From the NCBI RefSeq assembly GCF_007993865.1, contig NZ_VIUH01000016.1:1-64000 (forward strand): a stretch of 64,000 bases of DNA, in the 5' to 3' direction. Below are positions 56,602 through 64,000 of the stretch, in pieces. The stretch comes from Pseudomonas sp. SJZ079. GTDB lineage: Bacteria > Pseudomonadota > Gammaproteobacteria > Pseudomonadales > Pseudomonadaceae. Made by a program: the position numbers and the translations under genes. Numbering within the stretch: position 1 is the first letter of the stretch; each line of letters starts with the position of its first letter. The notes under the pieces were generated by a model that saw only the letters and a list, made by a program, of their open reading frames with translations, was not told where the DNA came from and searched no databases.

Positions 56602-57569
56602 ACCTGCGCCCCGGCCGTGACTGCCCGCTGGATTACCGCCTGGCGGCGGATGCCTTCGCCGGCCCGGCCTTGTTCGACTGCGACAGCCTGTACGTGGTCG
56701 GCGGCCTGTACGGCAACCGTCAGGCGCTGGTGGCCCTGGAGCGCCTGTTGGCCGGCGAGCCGGGTGCGCGCGCGGTATTCAACGGCGATGCCCACTGGTT
56801 CGACCGCGATCCCGCGTTGTTCAGCCTGATCGAGCAGCAGCTGCGACGGCACCTGGCGTTGCGCGGCAATGTCGAGACCGAACTGGGACGCGAACAGGAC
56901 AGCGGTGCCGGCTGTGGCTGCGCCTACCCCGAAACGGTCGGCGAGCAGACCGTGGACTGGTCCAACGCCATTCACCAAGCCTTGAGCGACACGCTACAGA
57001 CCATTCCCGGCCTGGCCGGGGAGCTGGCGCGCCGTCCCGCCTGCGCGGTGGTCTCGGTGGCGGGGCAGCGGGTGGCGATCAGTCACGGCGACGAGCGTTC
57101 GTTGGCCGGCTGGCAGTGCGCGCGCGAGGCGCTACAGGACGCCGGTCGACGTGCGCAATTAAACGCCTGGCTGGCCGAGCAACGGATCGCCGTGCTGGCC
57201 ACCAGTCACACCTGCGTGCCGGCGGCGTTGCAGCTGCCCGCCGGCGTGCTGATCAACAATGGCGCCGCGGGCATGCCGGTGTTTGCCGGCGCCCGCCATG
57301 GCCTGCTCAGCCGCATTGCCCGAACGCCGCATCCCCTGGCGCTGTATCGTGCGGCATACGCCGGCTTGTTCGTCGAAGCCTTGCCCCTGGTCTACGATCA
57401 TGCGGCCTTCCTCACCGAGTTCGATCGGCAGTGGCCGCCGCACAGTCCCGCCGCCCGCGCCTATCGTTCGCGGTTGCTGGATGGCCCTGCCGATCTGCCG
57501 AATAGTGCATTGCTGGGCGGATTCCAGCTGTGCCAACCCACTTCCGCACAGGATGTCTGCTCCTCATGA
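56598..57569 (+). CDS. Metallophosphoesterase-like protein with degenerate first motif
   Basis: A 323-residue calcineurin-like fold protein. The first metal motif, normally GDxHGN, reads GGLYGN (residues 35-40), losing both Asp and His. Motif II is kept (NGDAHWFD, Asp64), motif III reads RGNVE (Asn91 kept, His changed to Val), and later SHGD and TSHT motifs remain. It also has a Cys-rich patch AGCGCAYPE (about 104-112). It could be a phosphatase with an altered metal site, or a binding protein. It is coupled to both neighbours by ATGA overlaps. Confidence 0.75.
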   Translation: MNLRPGRDCPLDYRLAADAFAGPALFDCDSLYVVGGLYGNRQALVALERLLAGEPGARAVFNGDAHWFDRDPALFSLIEQQLRRHLALRGNVETELGREQDSGAGCGCAYPETVGEQTVDWSNAIHQALSDTLQTIPGLAGELARRPACAVVSVAGQRVAISHGDERSLAGWQCAREALQDAGRRAQLNAWLAEQRIAVLATSHTCVPAALQLPAGVLINNGAAGMPVFAGARHGLLSRIARTPHPLALYRAAYAGLFVEALPLVYDHAAFLTEFDRQWPPHSPAARAYRSRLLDGPADLPNSALLGGFQLCQPTSAQDVCSS

Positions 57570-59707
57570 ACCCTCGTAAACTCGCCGTCCTGGGGCTGAT
57601 CCTCGCGCTGATCGCGAGCTTCTTCATCTTCGACCTCGGTCAGTACCTCAGCCTCGAAGCCCTCAAGGCCCAGCAGGCAGCGCTGAATGCCCAGGTCGCG
57701 GCCAGTCCCTGGCAGGCGGCGGGACTGTTCTTCCTCGCCTATGTCGCGGTCACCGGCCTGTCGCTGCCCGGCGCGGCCTTGATGACCCTGCTGGCGGGGG
57801 CGCTGTTCGGTTTGCTCGAGGGCTTGGTGCTGGTGTCTTTCGCCTCCACCCTGGGCGCTAGCCTGGCCATGCTCAGCAGCCGCTTCCTGTTGCGCGACTG
57901 GGTGCAGGGCAGCTTCGGCAAGCGCCTGGCCGGCATCGATGCGGGCATCGAACGCGAAGGCGCCTTCTACCTGTTCGCCTTGCGCCTGGTGCCGGTGTTC
58001 CCGTTCTTCCTGATCAACCTGGCCATGGGCCTGACCAGGCTGCCGCTGCGCACCTTCTGGTGGGTCAGCCAGCTGGGCATGTTGCCGGGCACCCTGGTGT
58101 ATGTGAACGCGGGCCGCGAGCTGGGCCAGCTGGACTCCCTCGGCGGCATCCTCTCGCCCGGCCTGCTGGGCGCCTTCGTGCTGCTCGGGTTGTTCCCGCT
58201 GATCGCGCGCAAGCTGCTCGACCTGCTCAAGGCGCGCCGGGTGTATGCCGGCTGGTCCCGGCCGAAAACCTTCGACCGCAATCTGCTGGTGATCGGCGCT
58301 GGCGCCGGCGGTCTGGTCAGCGCCTATATCGCCGCGGCGGTAAAGGCCAAGGTCAGCCTGATCGAGAAGCACAAGATGGGCGGCGACTGCCTGAACACCG
58401 GCTGCGTGCCGTCCAAGGCGCTGCTGCGTTCGGCCAAGCTGGCTCATGAGCTGAGCAAAGGCGAAGCCCTGGGCTTTCGCGACGTCGGCGGCCGGGTGGA
58501 TTTCCCCGCAGTGATGCAGCGAATCCAGCGGGTGATTGGCGATATCGAACCGCACGATTCGGTCGAGCGTTACACCGGGCTGGGCGTCGAGGTGATTCAG
58601 GGCGAAGCGACCATCACCTCGCCCTGGACCGTCGAAGTCAACGGCCAGACCCTGAGCAGTCGCAGCCTGATCATCGCCGCCGGGGCGCGGCCGCTGGTGC
58701 CGAACATCCCCGGCCTGGATCAGGTGCAGGCCTACACCTCGGACAGCATCTGGGGCCTGCGCGAGCAGCCACGTTGGCTGCTGGTGCTGGGCGGCGGGCC
58801 GATCGGCTGCGAGCTGGCTCAGGCCTTCCAGCGCCTCGGCAGCCAGGTGATTCAGGTGGAGCTGGCCGAGCGCCTGCTGCCACGCGAGGACAGTGACGCC
58901 AGCGAACTGCTGCTCAGCAGCCTGCAGGCCGACGGCGTCGATGTGCGGCTGCAGCACAAGGCCGAGCGTTTCGAGTTGGTCAACGGCGAACAGCGCATGG
59001 TCGCCCGCCGCCTGGACACCGGCGAGGAGGTGACCATCGCCTTCGATTGCCTGCTGCTGGCCCTCGGTCGCACGGCCAATGTCAGCGGTTACGGCGTCGA
59101 GGCCCTGGAGCTGAGCCTGCGCGGCAACGGCACCCTGGAAACCGACGAGTACCTGGCCACCCGCTTTCCCAACATCTACGCGGTGGGCGACGTCACCGGG
59201 CCCTATCAGTTCACCCACGTCGCCGCGCATCAGGCCTGGTATGCGGCGGTCAACGCACTGTTTCGCGGCTTCAAGCGCTTCAAGGTGGACTACCGGGTGA
59301 TCCCCTACTGCACCTTCACCGCCCCGGAAGTGGCGCGGGTCGGCCTCTCCGAGGGCGAGGCCAGCGCGCAACAGGTGGCCTATGAGGTGACCCGCTATGG
59401 CATCGACGACCTCGACCGGGCGATCGCCGACGAGGCGGCCGAAGGCTACGTCAAGGTGCTCACCGAGCCGGGCAAGGACCGCATCCTCGGGGTGTGCATA
59501 GTCGGCGAACACGCCGGCGAACTGCTCGCCGAGTACGTGCTGGCGATGAAGCACGGCCTCGGCCTGAACAAGATCCTCGGCACCATCCACAGCTACCCGA
59601 CCATGGCCGAGGCCAACAAGTACGCGGCCGGCGAATGGAAGCGCGCGCATGCCCCGCAAGGCCTGCTGCGCTGGGTCGAACGCTTCCACGCATGGCGGAG
59701 AAATTGA
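57566..59707 (+). CDS. TVP38/TMEM64 membrane domain fused to a mercuric-reductase-like flavoprotein
   Basis: A 713-residue fusion. Residues about 1-230 are a TVP38/DedA-type membrane domain (five to six helices, with FALRLVPVFPFFLIN). Residues about 236-713 are a pyridine nucleotide-disulfide oxidoreductase with FAD motif GAGAGG (242-247), redox pair Cys275-x4-Cys280 (GGDCLNTGCVPSK), a second nucleotide site LGGGPIGCE, and a C-terminal dimer domain with HSYPTMAE. There is no N-terminal HMA domain and no C-terminal CC pair, so it is not a true MerA. It should act as a membrane-tethered thiol/disulfide reductase. It overlaps its neighbours by 4 and 1 bp. Confidence 0.88.
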   Translation: MNPRKLAVLGLILALIASFFIFDLGQYLSLEALKAQQAALNAQVAASPWQAAGLFFLAYVAVTGLSLPGAALMTLLAGALFGLLEGLVLVSFASTLGASLAMLSSRFLLRDWVQGSFGKRLAGIDAGIEREGAFYLFALRLVPVFPFFLINLAMGLTRLPLRTFWWVSQLGMLPGTLVYVNAGRELGQLDSLGGILSPGLLGAFVLLGLFPLIARKLLDLLKARRVYAGWSRPKTFDRNLLVIGAGAGGLVSAYIAAAVKAKVSLIEKHKMGGDCLNTGCVPSKALLRSAKLAHELSKGEALGFRDVGGRVDFPAVMQRIQRVIGDIEPHDSVERYTGLGVEVIQGEATITSPWTVEVNGQTLSSRSLIIAAGARPLVPNIPGLDQVQAYTSDSIWGLREQPRWLLVLGGGPIGCELAQAFQRLGSQVIQVELAERLLPREDSDASELLLSSLQADGVDVRLQHKAERFELVNGEQRMVARRLDTGEEVTIAFDCLLLALGRTANVSGYGVEALELSLRGNGTLETDEYLATRFPNIYAVGDVTGPYQFTHVAAHQAWYAAVNALFRGFKRFKVDYRVIPYCTFTAPEVARVGLSEGEASAQQVAYEVTRYGIDDLDRAIADEAAEGYVKVLTEPGKDRILGVCIVGEHAGELLAEYVLAMKHGLGLNKILGTIHSYPTMAEANKYAAGEWKRAHAPQGLLRWVERFHAWRRN

Positions 59708-60435
59708 TGCGCCGCCTACTGATAGCCTTGCTGCTGTCGACGCCGCTGGCCCAGGCTGGACAAACGGCACCAGACAACCAGCTGACGCCCTGGACGGCCG
59801 GGCCGCCAGGCGCCGAGTGGTCGACGCCGTGGCGGCTGGCGGACATCCCCAAGCTCAAGGCGCCGGCCCGCAGCCTGGTCGAGCAGGACGGTCGCCAGGT
59901 GCTGCGCATCGAGGCCGACTCCGCCGCTGGCGGCCTGCTGCATCCGCTGGATCTACCGGGTGATCGCGCCTGGCAGCTGAGCTGGCAGTGGCGCAGCGAG
60001 CGGCATCTGGACAAGGCGCGCTTCGCCACCCGCGAAGGCGACGACTATGCCGCGCGGGTCTATGTGCTGCTGGACTATCCGCTGGACACGCTGGCCTTCC
60101 TGACCCGGCAGAAGCTGCGTCTGGCGCGCACCTTCTACGACCCCAGTTTGCCGGCGGCGACCCTCAGCTACGTCTGGGACAACCGCGTGGCGCCCGGCAC
60201 CCATGCGCGTAGCGCCTACACCGAGCAGGTCGAAATGCTCGCCCTGCGCGGCCCGGAGGCGCCGCTCGGGCAGTGGCTGACGGAGACCCGCGACCTGCGC
60301 GCCGACGCCATCGCCGCCTTCGGCAGCGCGCCGCAACGGATTCTCGGGGTGGTGTTCGCCGCCGACAGCGACAACACCGGCGAGCGCGTCGAGAGTTATT
60401 TCGCCGCGCCGCAGTTGCACGTCCAGTCGCCTTAG
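59707..60435 (+). CDS. DUF3047 exported protein
   Basis: A 242-residue protein with a signal peptide (about 1-17, ending AQA) and a DUF3047 domain. Family patterns are WQLSWQWRSERHL, DDYAARVYVLLD, TLSYVWDNR and a final GVVFAADSDNTGE. Function is unknown. The ATG shares one base with the stop of the TVP38-reductase gene (TGATG), with GGAG 7 bp upstream, so it is coupled to that gene and ends the cluster. Confidence 0.82.
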   Translation: MRRLLIALLLSTPLAQAGQTAPDNQLTPWTAGPPGAEWSTPWRLADIPKLKAPARSLVEQDGRQVLRIEADSAAGGLLHPLDLPGDRAWQLSWQWRSERHLDKARFATREGDDYAARVYVLLDYPLDTLAFLTRQKLRLARTFYDPSLPAATLSYVWDNRVAPGTHARSAYTEQVEMLALRGPEAPLGQWLTETRDLRADAIAAFGSAPQRILGVVFAADSDNTGERVESYFAAPQLHVQSP

Positions 60436-60563
60436 CAACGGTTACCCGCAGTTTGAACAATCGCCTAGCTGCCTGCCCGGCTCGATCATCCGCCGGGCTG
60501 TTAGCTGCCCAGGCGCATCAGGTTCTCGCGGTGACCGACCATTAGCTGCTCGAACACCGTGGT

Positions 60564-61634
60564 TCAGGCGGTCTGGGTCTGCGCCGCCGGTTGCTCCTGG
60601 GTAACCCGGGTCCAGCGGTTGGCCCGGGCGAAGGTGCCGAAGTCGTTGAAGCGCACGCCCATCTCGCGCATCACCCGGTGGGCGAAGGGCACGCTGAGCT
60701 GGCGGATGTAGAAGGGCTCCTTGACCACGAAGTGGTGGATCGCGTGGCTGCTGCCGAAGTTGCAGCAGAATGCCTGCAGTGGCCACAGCCACCAGGGGTT
60801 GAGCACCTGAGTCTGCTGGATCACGTTGCCCGGCTCGACGTCGCCGTAGTAGTGCATGTTGGAGCTGACGAAGTGCAGGCAGAAGGTGCGCAGCACGTTG
60901 GGGCCGACCAGCACCACCACGGCACTATCGACGATGTGCATGGCTGACAGGGTGCTTGCCGACCAGGCGATAGGCGCGCCGAGCAGGTGGCTCAGGGCAT
61001 CGAGCGCATGGAAGCCGAGAAACACATACCAGGTACCCCAGTTGAGCAGCGCCAGCGGTGCGTAGACGCGCAGGGTGCGCCGCAGGATGGCGCGCTTGTG
61101 CGCCCAGGTCGGCGCCCGCCACGTGCGGATCAGCGCAGCCATGAGGTTGTCGCCGACCATCAGCAGGCGGGCGATGCCCCAGGGTTCGCCGTTGGTGATG
61201 GCGCGCTCCTCCAGGTCCTGCTCGCTGCCGGAGACCTTGTGGTGGTTGAGGTGCAGGTGGCGGCGGATCCATGGGTTGATGGTGCTCGGCCGCGCCAGCC
61301 AGACCAGCGCCAGCATCAGGTTGTGCGGCAGCCGGCGCTTGCGGAAGTACATCGAGTGGATCAGGTCGTGCTCCAGTTCGTGGGTCAGCGAGGCGAAGAA
61401 GGCATTGAGCAGCAGGCAGGCCCACCAGGCCAGATGGCCGCCGAGATACAGCGCCGCCGAGCCGAGCATGCCGGCCAGGGCGAAGGCCAGGATGCCGGCA
61501 CCGAGGGCGTCCTGATGGCGCAGGAGGGGAAAGCGCTGGCGCAGCTCGACGCCGTGGGCCAGCACCGTCTCGCGAATATGCGCGGATCGCTGTTGAGCAT
61601 TCATCTGGGCAACACTTGCGGGGGAAAGGGCCAT
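60564..61634 (-). CDS. Membrane fatty acid desaturase
   Basis: A 356-residue membrane-bound di-iron desaturase-fold protein. Three histidine boxes are visible: THELEHDLIH (His85, His89, His93), RHLHLNHH (His126-132) and HAIHH in the C-terminal half. Hydrophobic helix pairs lie at about 45-80 and 195-250. It likely inserts a double bond or hydroxylates a lipid-linked acyl chain. It is divergent from the AraC-type regulator gene (99 bp between), which is its probable controller. Confidence 0.83.
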   Translation of the reverse strand: MALSPASVAQMNAQQRSAHIRETVLAHGVELRQRFPLLRHQDALGAGILAFALAGMLGSAALYLGGHLAWWACLLLNAFFASLTHELEHDLIHSMYFRKRRLPHNLMLALVWLARPSTINPWIRRHLHLNHHKVSGSEQDLEERAITNGEPWGIARLLMVGDNLMAALIRTWRAPTWAHKRAILRRTLRVYAPLALLNWGTWYVFLGFHALDALSHLLGAPIAWSASTLSAMHIVDSAVVVLVGPNVLRTFCLHFVSSNMHYYGDVEPGNVIQQTQVLNPWWLWPLQAFCCNFGSSHAIHHFVVKEPFYIRQLSVPFAHRVMREMGVRFNDFGTFARANRWTRVTQEQPAAQTQTA

Positions 61635-61733
61635 GCCTACATCCTCTGGTTGAACATGCTGCTACTGTGCCGCGAGGAGCGGCCAGCCGCCTGACCCTGA
61701 ACGCCAACCTGTTGACCGGACACGCCAACCTGC

Positions 61734-62747
61734 ATGACTGCCGAACCCACCACCCTGGCCAGTTGGACCCGCGCCCTGCGCAAGCAGCTCGATGCCCTGG
61801 GCCTGGACAGCGCCGCGCTGTGCCACGAGGCCGGACTCGAGCCGGGCGTGCTCGACGACCCCAATGCGCGCTGCCCGCTGTCGGCCACCACCCGCTTGTG
61901 GCAACTGGCGGTGGCGGCCAGCGGTGACCCGGCGCTGGGCCTGCAGACCTCGCAGTTCGTCAGCCCGACCACCTTTCATGCCCTCGGCTACGCGCTGGTC
62001 GCCAGCAGCAGCTTGCGCGAGATGTTCGAGCGCATCGTGCGCTATCACCGGGTGGTCAGCGACGTCCTCGAACTGGAATTGCGCGAGGCCGGCGACTGCT
62101 TCGAATTCTGTTTTCGCGTGCCACCCGGCAGCCCAGCGCCGGCGCCCGAGGCGCTGGATGCCTTCGCCGCGATCTACGTGCGCAGCTGCCGCAATCGCCT
62201 GGGTCGCGATTTCGCCCCGCTGGCGGTCCACCTGCAGCGTCCGGCGCCGGCCGATCCGCAGCCCTGGCACGCGGTGTTCCGCGCGCCGCTGCACTTCGCC
62301 GCGGCGGAGAACCTGCTGCGCTTTTCGCGTGCGGCCCTGGAGCAGCGCCTGGATGATGGCAATCCGGAGCTGGCCGAGCACAACGAGGCGGTGCTCAAGC
62401 GCAACCTCGCCCAGCTGCAGAGTGCCAGTTGGACGCAGAAGGTACGGGCCTGCCTGCAGGCGCAGCTGCCGGATGGCGAGCCCTCGGCCGAACGCCTCGC
62501 GCAGACCCTGCACCTGAGCCTGCGCAGCCTGCAGCGCCATCTGGCCGACGAGGGCGCGAGCTACGAGAGCCTGCTCGCCGAGACCCGCCAGCACCTGGCG
62601 CTGCAGCACATGCGCGACCCGCGCTGTTCGATCAGTGAGATCGCCTACCTGCTCGGCTTTGCCGACACCAGCAGCTTCAGCCGCGCCTTCAAGCGCTGGA
62701 CCGGGCAGGCGCCGAGCCAATACCGCGAGGGACTGAAACCGGCATGA
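61734..62747 (+). CDS. AraC-family transcriptional regulator
   Basis: A 337-residue regulator with an N-terminal Arabinose_bd-type (OruR-like) ligand domain (about 20-210) and C-terminal double helix-turn-helix (about 240-335, with LRSLQRHLADEG and IAYLLGFADTSSFSRAFKRWTG). It is divergent from the desaturase gene and overlaps the FAD oxidoreductase gene by 4 bp, so it is likely to control both. The effector is unknown. Confidence 0.88.
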   Translation: MTAEPTTLASWTRALRKQLDALGLDSAALCHEAGLEPGVLDDPNARCPLSATTRLWQLAVAASGDPALGLQTSQFVSPTTFHALGYALVASSSLREMFERIVRYHRVVSDVLELELREAGDCFEFCFRVPPGSPAPAPEALDAFAAIYVRSCRNRLGRDFAPLAVHLQRPAPADPQPWHAVFRAPLHFAAAENLLRFSRAALEQRLDDGNPELAEHNEAVLKRNLAQLQSASWTQKVRACLQAQLPDGEPSAERLAQTLHLSLRSLQRHLADEGASYESLLAETRQHLALQHMRDPRCSISEIAYLLGFADTSSFSRAFKRWTGQAPSQYREGLKPA

Positions 62748-63820
62748 GCCACTACGATCTAATCCTGCTCGGCGCCGGCCACGCGCACCTCGGGGTGTTG
62801 CGCCGCTGGGCGCTGGTCGACAGGCCGCCGGGGCGCATCGCGCTGCTCAGTGCCGGACATGACGCCTGGTACTCGGGGATGTTGCCGGGGCTGCTGGCCG
62901 AACGTTTCAGCGCCGACGACTGCCGGATCGAACTGCAGCCGTTGTGCCGGGCGGCCAAGGTCGAGCTGATCGTCGGCCAGGCAACGGGGCTGGTGGCGGC
63001 GCAGCGCCAGGTGCACCTGGCCGATGGCTCTGTGCTGGACGCCAGCTGGCTGTCGCTGAACCTCGGTGCTCAGGTCGCCCAGCCGTTGCAGCAGGGCGCG
63101 GGTATGCAGCTGTTGGCGGTCAAACCCTTCGCCGAGTTTCTCGCCGGCTGGCACACCTGGCAGGCCGCGCCGCAGCCGTTGGCGATTCTCGGCGGCGGCG
63201 CGGCCGGGGTCGAGCTGGCGCTGGCGCTGGCCGACCAGGTGCCGCAGTTGGCGCTGTTCTGTGCCGGCGAACTGCTCGCCGGGCACAATGCGGGTCTGCA
63301 CCTGCGTGCGCTCGGTCATCTGCGCCAGCGCCGGGTGCAGGTGCGCGAAAATTGCCCGATCGAGCGAATCGACGACGATTGCCTGATCAGCGGTGAGGTG
63401 CCGGTCTGGCGTGGCCAGCGCCTGCTCCTGGCCAGTGGTGCGCAGGCCTTGCCGTGGCTGGCGCAGAGCGGCCTGAGCTGCGATCAGGGCGGCTTCGTGC
63501 AGATCGGCGCGACCCTGCAGAGCCTGTCCCATCCCCAGCTATTTGCCGTTGGCGACTGCGCCAGCCTGCCGGGTGCGCGCAAGAGCGGGGTGTACTCGGT
63601 GCGTCAGGCGCCCGTGTTGGCGGCCAACCTCAGTGCCGTGCTGCGTGGCCTGCCGCTGCGCGCCTATCGTCCACAACGGCAGAGCCTGGCGCTGCTCGCC
63701 ACCGGTGATGGCGGCGCCTTGCTCGGCTGGCGCGGTTGGAGTGCCGGCGGGCAGCTCTATGGGCGCTGGAAGGACTATCTGGATCGTGGCTTTATCCAGC
63801 GGCACCGCCTGTCCGGCTAG
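62744..63820 (+). CDS. FAD-dependent oxidoreductase of the SelD N-terminal type
   Basis: A 358-residue protein with an N-terminal FAD site LLGAGHAHLGVL (residues 8-19), the DAWYSGMLPGLLAE signature (about 40-53), a second nucleotide site ILGGGAAGVE and a C-terminal FAVGDCAS FAD motif. It resembles the flavoprotein domain that is fused to selenide water dikinase (SelD) in some bacteria, but no SelD domain follows. It may oxidise NADH or a thiol-linked substrate. It is coupled to the AraC gene by ATGA overlap. Confidence 0.8.
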   Translation: MSHYDLILLGAGHAHLGVLRRWALVDRPPGRIALLSAGHDAWYSGMLPGLLAERFSADDCRIELQPLCRAAKVELIVGQATGLVAAQRQVHLADGSVLDASWLSLNLGAQVAQPLQQGAGMQLLAVKPFAEFLAGWHTWQAAPQPLAILGGGAAGVELALALADQVPQLALFCAGELLAGHNAGLHLRALGHLRQRRVQVRENCPIERIDDDCLISGEVPVWRGQRLLLASGAQALPWLAQSGLSCDQGGFVQIGATLQSLSHPQLFAVGDCASLPGARKSGVYSVRQAPVLAANLSAVLRGLPLRAYRPQRQSLALLATGDGGALLGWRGWSAGGQLYGRWKDYLDRGFIQRHRLSG

Positions 63821-64000
63821 GTTCGGTTGAGCCAAGGCTGTGCGACCAAAGTGTGATGGTCGAGTGCCGCTGGACGTGCTCGAATCGAGCCCTGCGCCAC
63901 CGTCAGCCGGCAGACCTTGCTCGCCAGTCTGGCCCGGCCTGCTCCAGCTGCGCCGATGGGGCGTGACCAGCGTCCGCGGCATCGCCCGAATAACAAGAAT

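Noticed and set aside
57461..59770. A 769-codon open frame antisense to the TVP38-reductase fusion
   Set aside because: Same antisense artefact; the sense strand has clear FAD and disulfide motifs.

Overview
The window is a piece of a Pseudomonas chromosome. It has high-GC coding DNA and Pseudomonas REP-type palindromes. It carries several gene blocks whose content and order I recognise from P. aeruginosa and relatives: ampDh2/kinB/algB, recC-recB-recD, a three-gene pnt operon, gcdR/gcdH/CoA-transferase, nnrS/ppyR/fhp/fhpR, and gabD/gabT/mocR/CMD. No rRNA, CRISPR, prophage, integrase or transposase gene is visible. One tRNA gene (Arg, anticodon CCG) is present.

Layout. 0.1-5 kb: a MarC-type membrane protein, a lipoprotein amidase of the AmpDh2 type, and the KinB/AlgB two-component system. 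5-7.4 kb: an envelope-stress-like set (three-BON periplasmic protein, DUF2383 four-helix protein, small exported protein, 53-aa DUF1328 membrane peptide) with two good sigma-54 promoter matches. 7.7-19.8 kb: SpmAB fusion, DUF5924/DUF2914 membrane protein, membrane-anchored M16 peptidase, TAXI-type TRAP transporter, MHS-family symporter, Na/Pi cotransporter with PhoU domain, haloacid dehalogenase. 20-29 kb: the recCBD operon, with a REP pair lying inside recC in frame and two palindromic elements separating recB from recD. 29-35 kb: a solute-binding protein, an AEC transporter, a GFA-family enzyme, a large DUF4105 protein, and paired DUF2388 and DUF1127 paralogs. 35-42.5 kb: transhydrogenase and glutarate/lysine catabolism. 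42.5-47 kb: nitric oxide detoxification with three NorR boxes. 47-53.5 kb: tRNA-Arg, GABA catabolism, a MocR regulator divergent from a CxxC carboxymuconolactone-decarboxylase-family protein. 54-60.4 kb: a tightly coupled run of a radical SAM/Cys-rich (ArsS-type) protein, a sodium:solute symporter, a metallophosphoesterase-like protein with a degenerate metal motif, a TVP38-disulfide reductase fusion and a DUF3047 exported protein. 60.5-63.8 kb: fatty acid desaturase, AraC regulator and a stand-alone homolog of the SelD-associated FAD domain.

The best candidate for a poorly described system is the 54.1-60.4 kb cluster. The last four genes overlap by 1-4 bp, so they are almost certainly co-translated. 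They combine a radical SAM enzyme, an importer, a phosphoesterase-like protein and a membrane-tethered disulfide reductase, with no arsenic methyltransferase or ars gene in the window. The second theme is repeat biology. A 13-bp inverted-repeat element is present in two copies, a 53-bp hairpin element has a half copy at the window start, and REP pairs have been absorbed into recC and into the recB-recD junction without breaking either.

Coordinates and starts were chosen from ribosome-binding sites and family start positions. Family names come from recognising the protein sequences by eye; no search was run.
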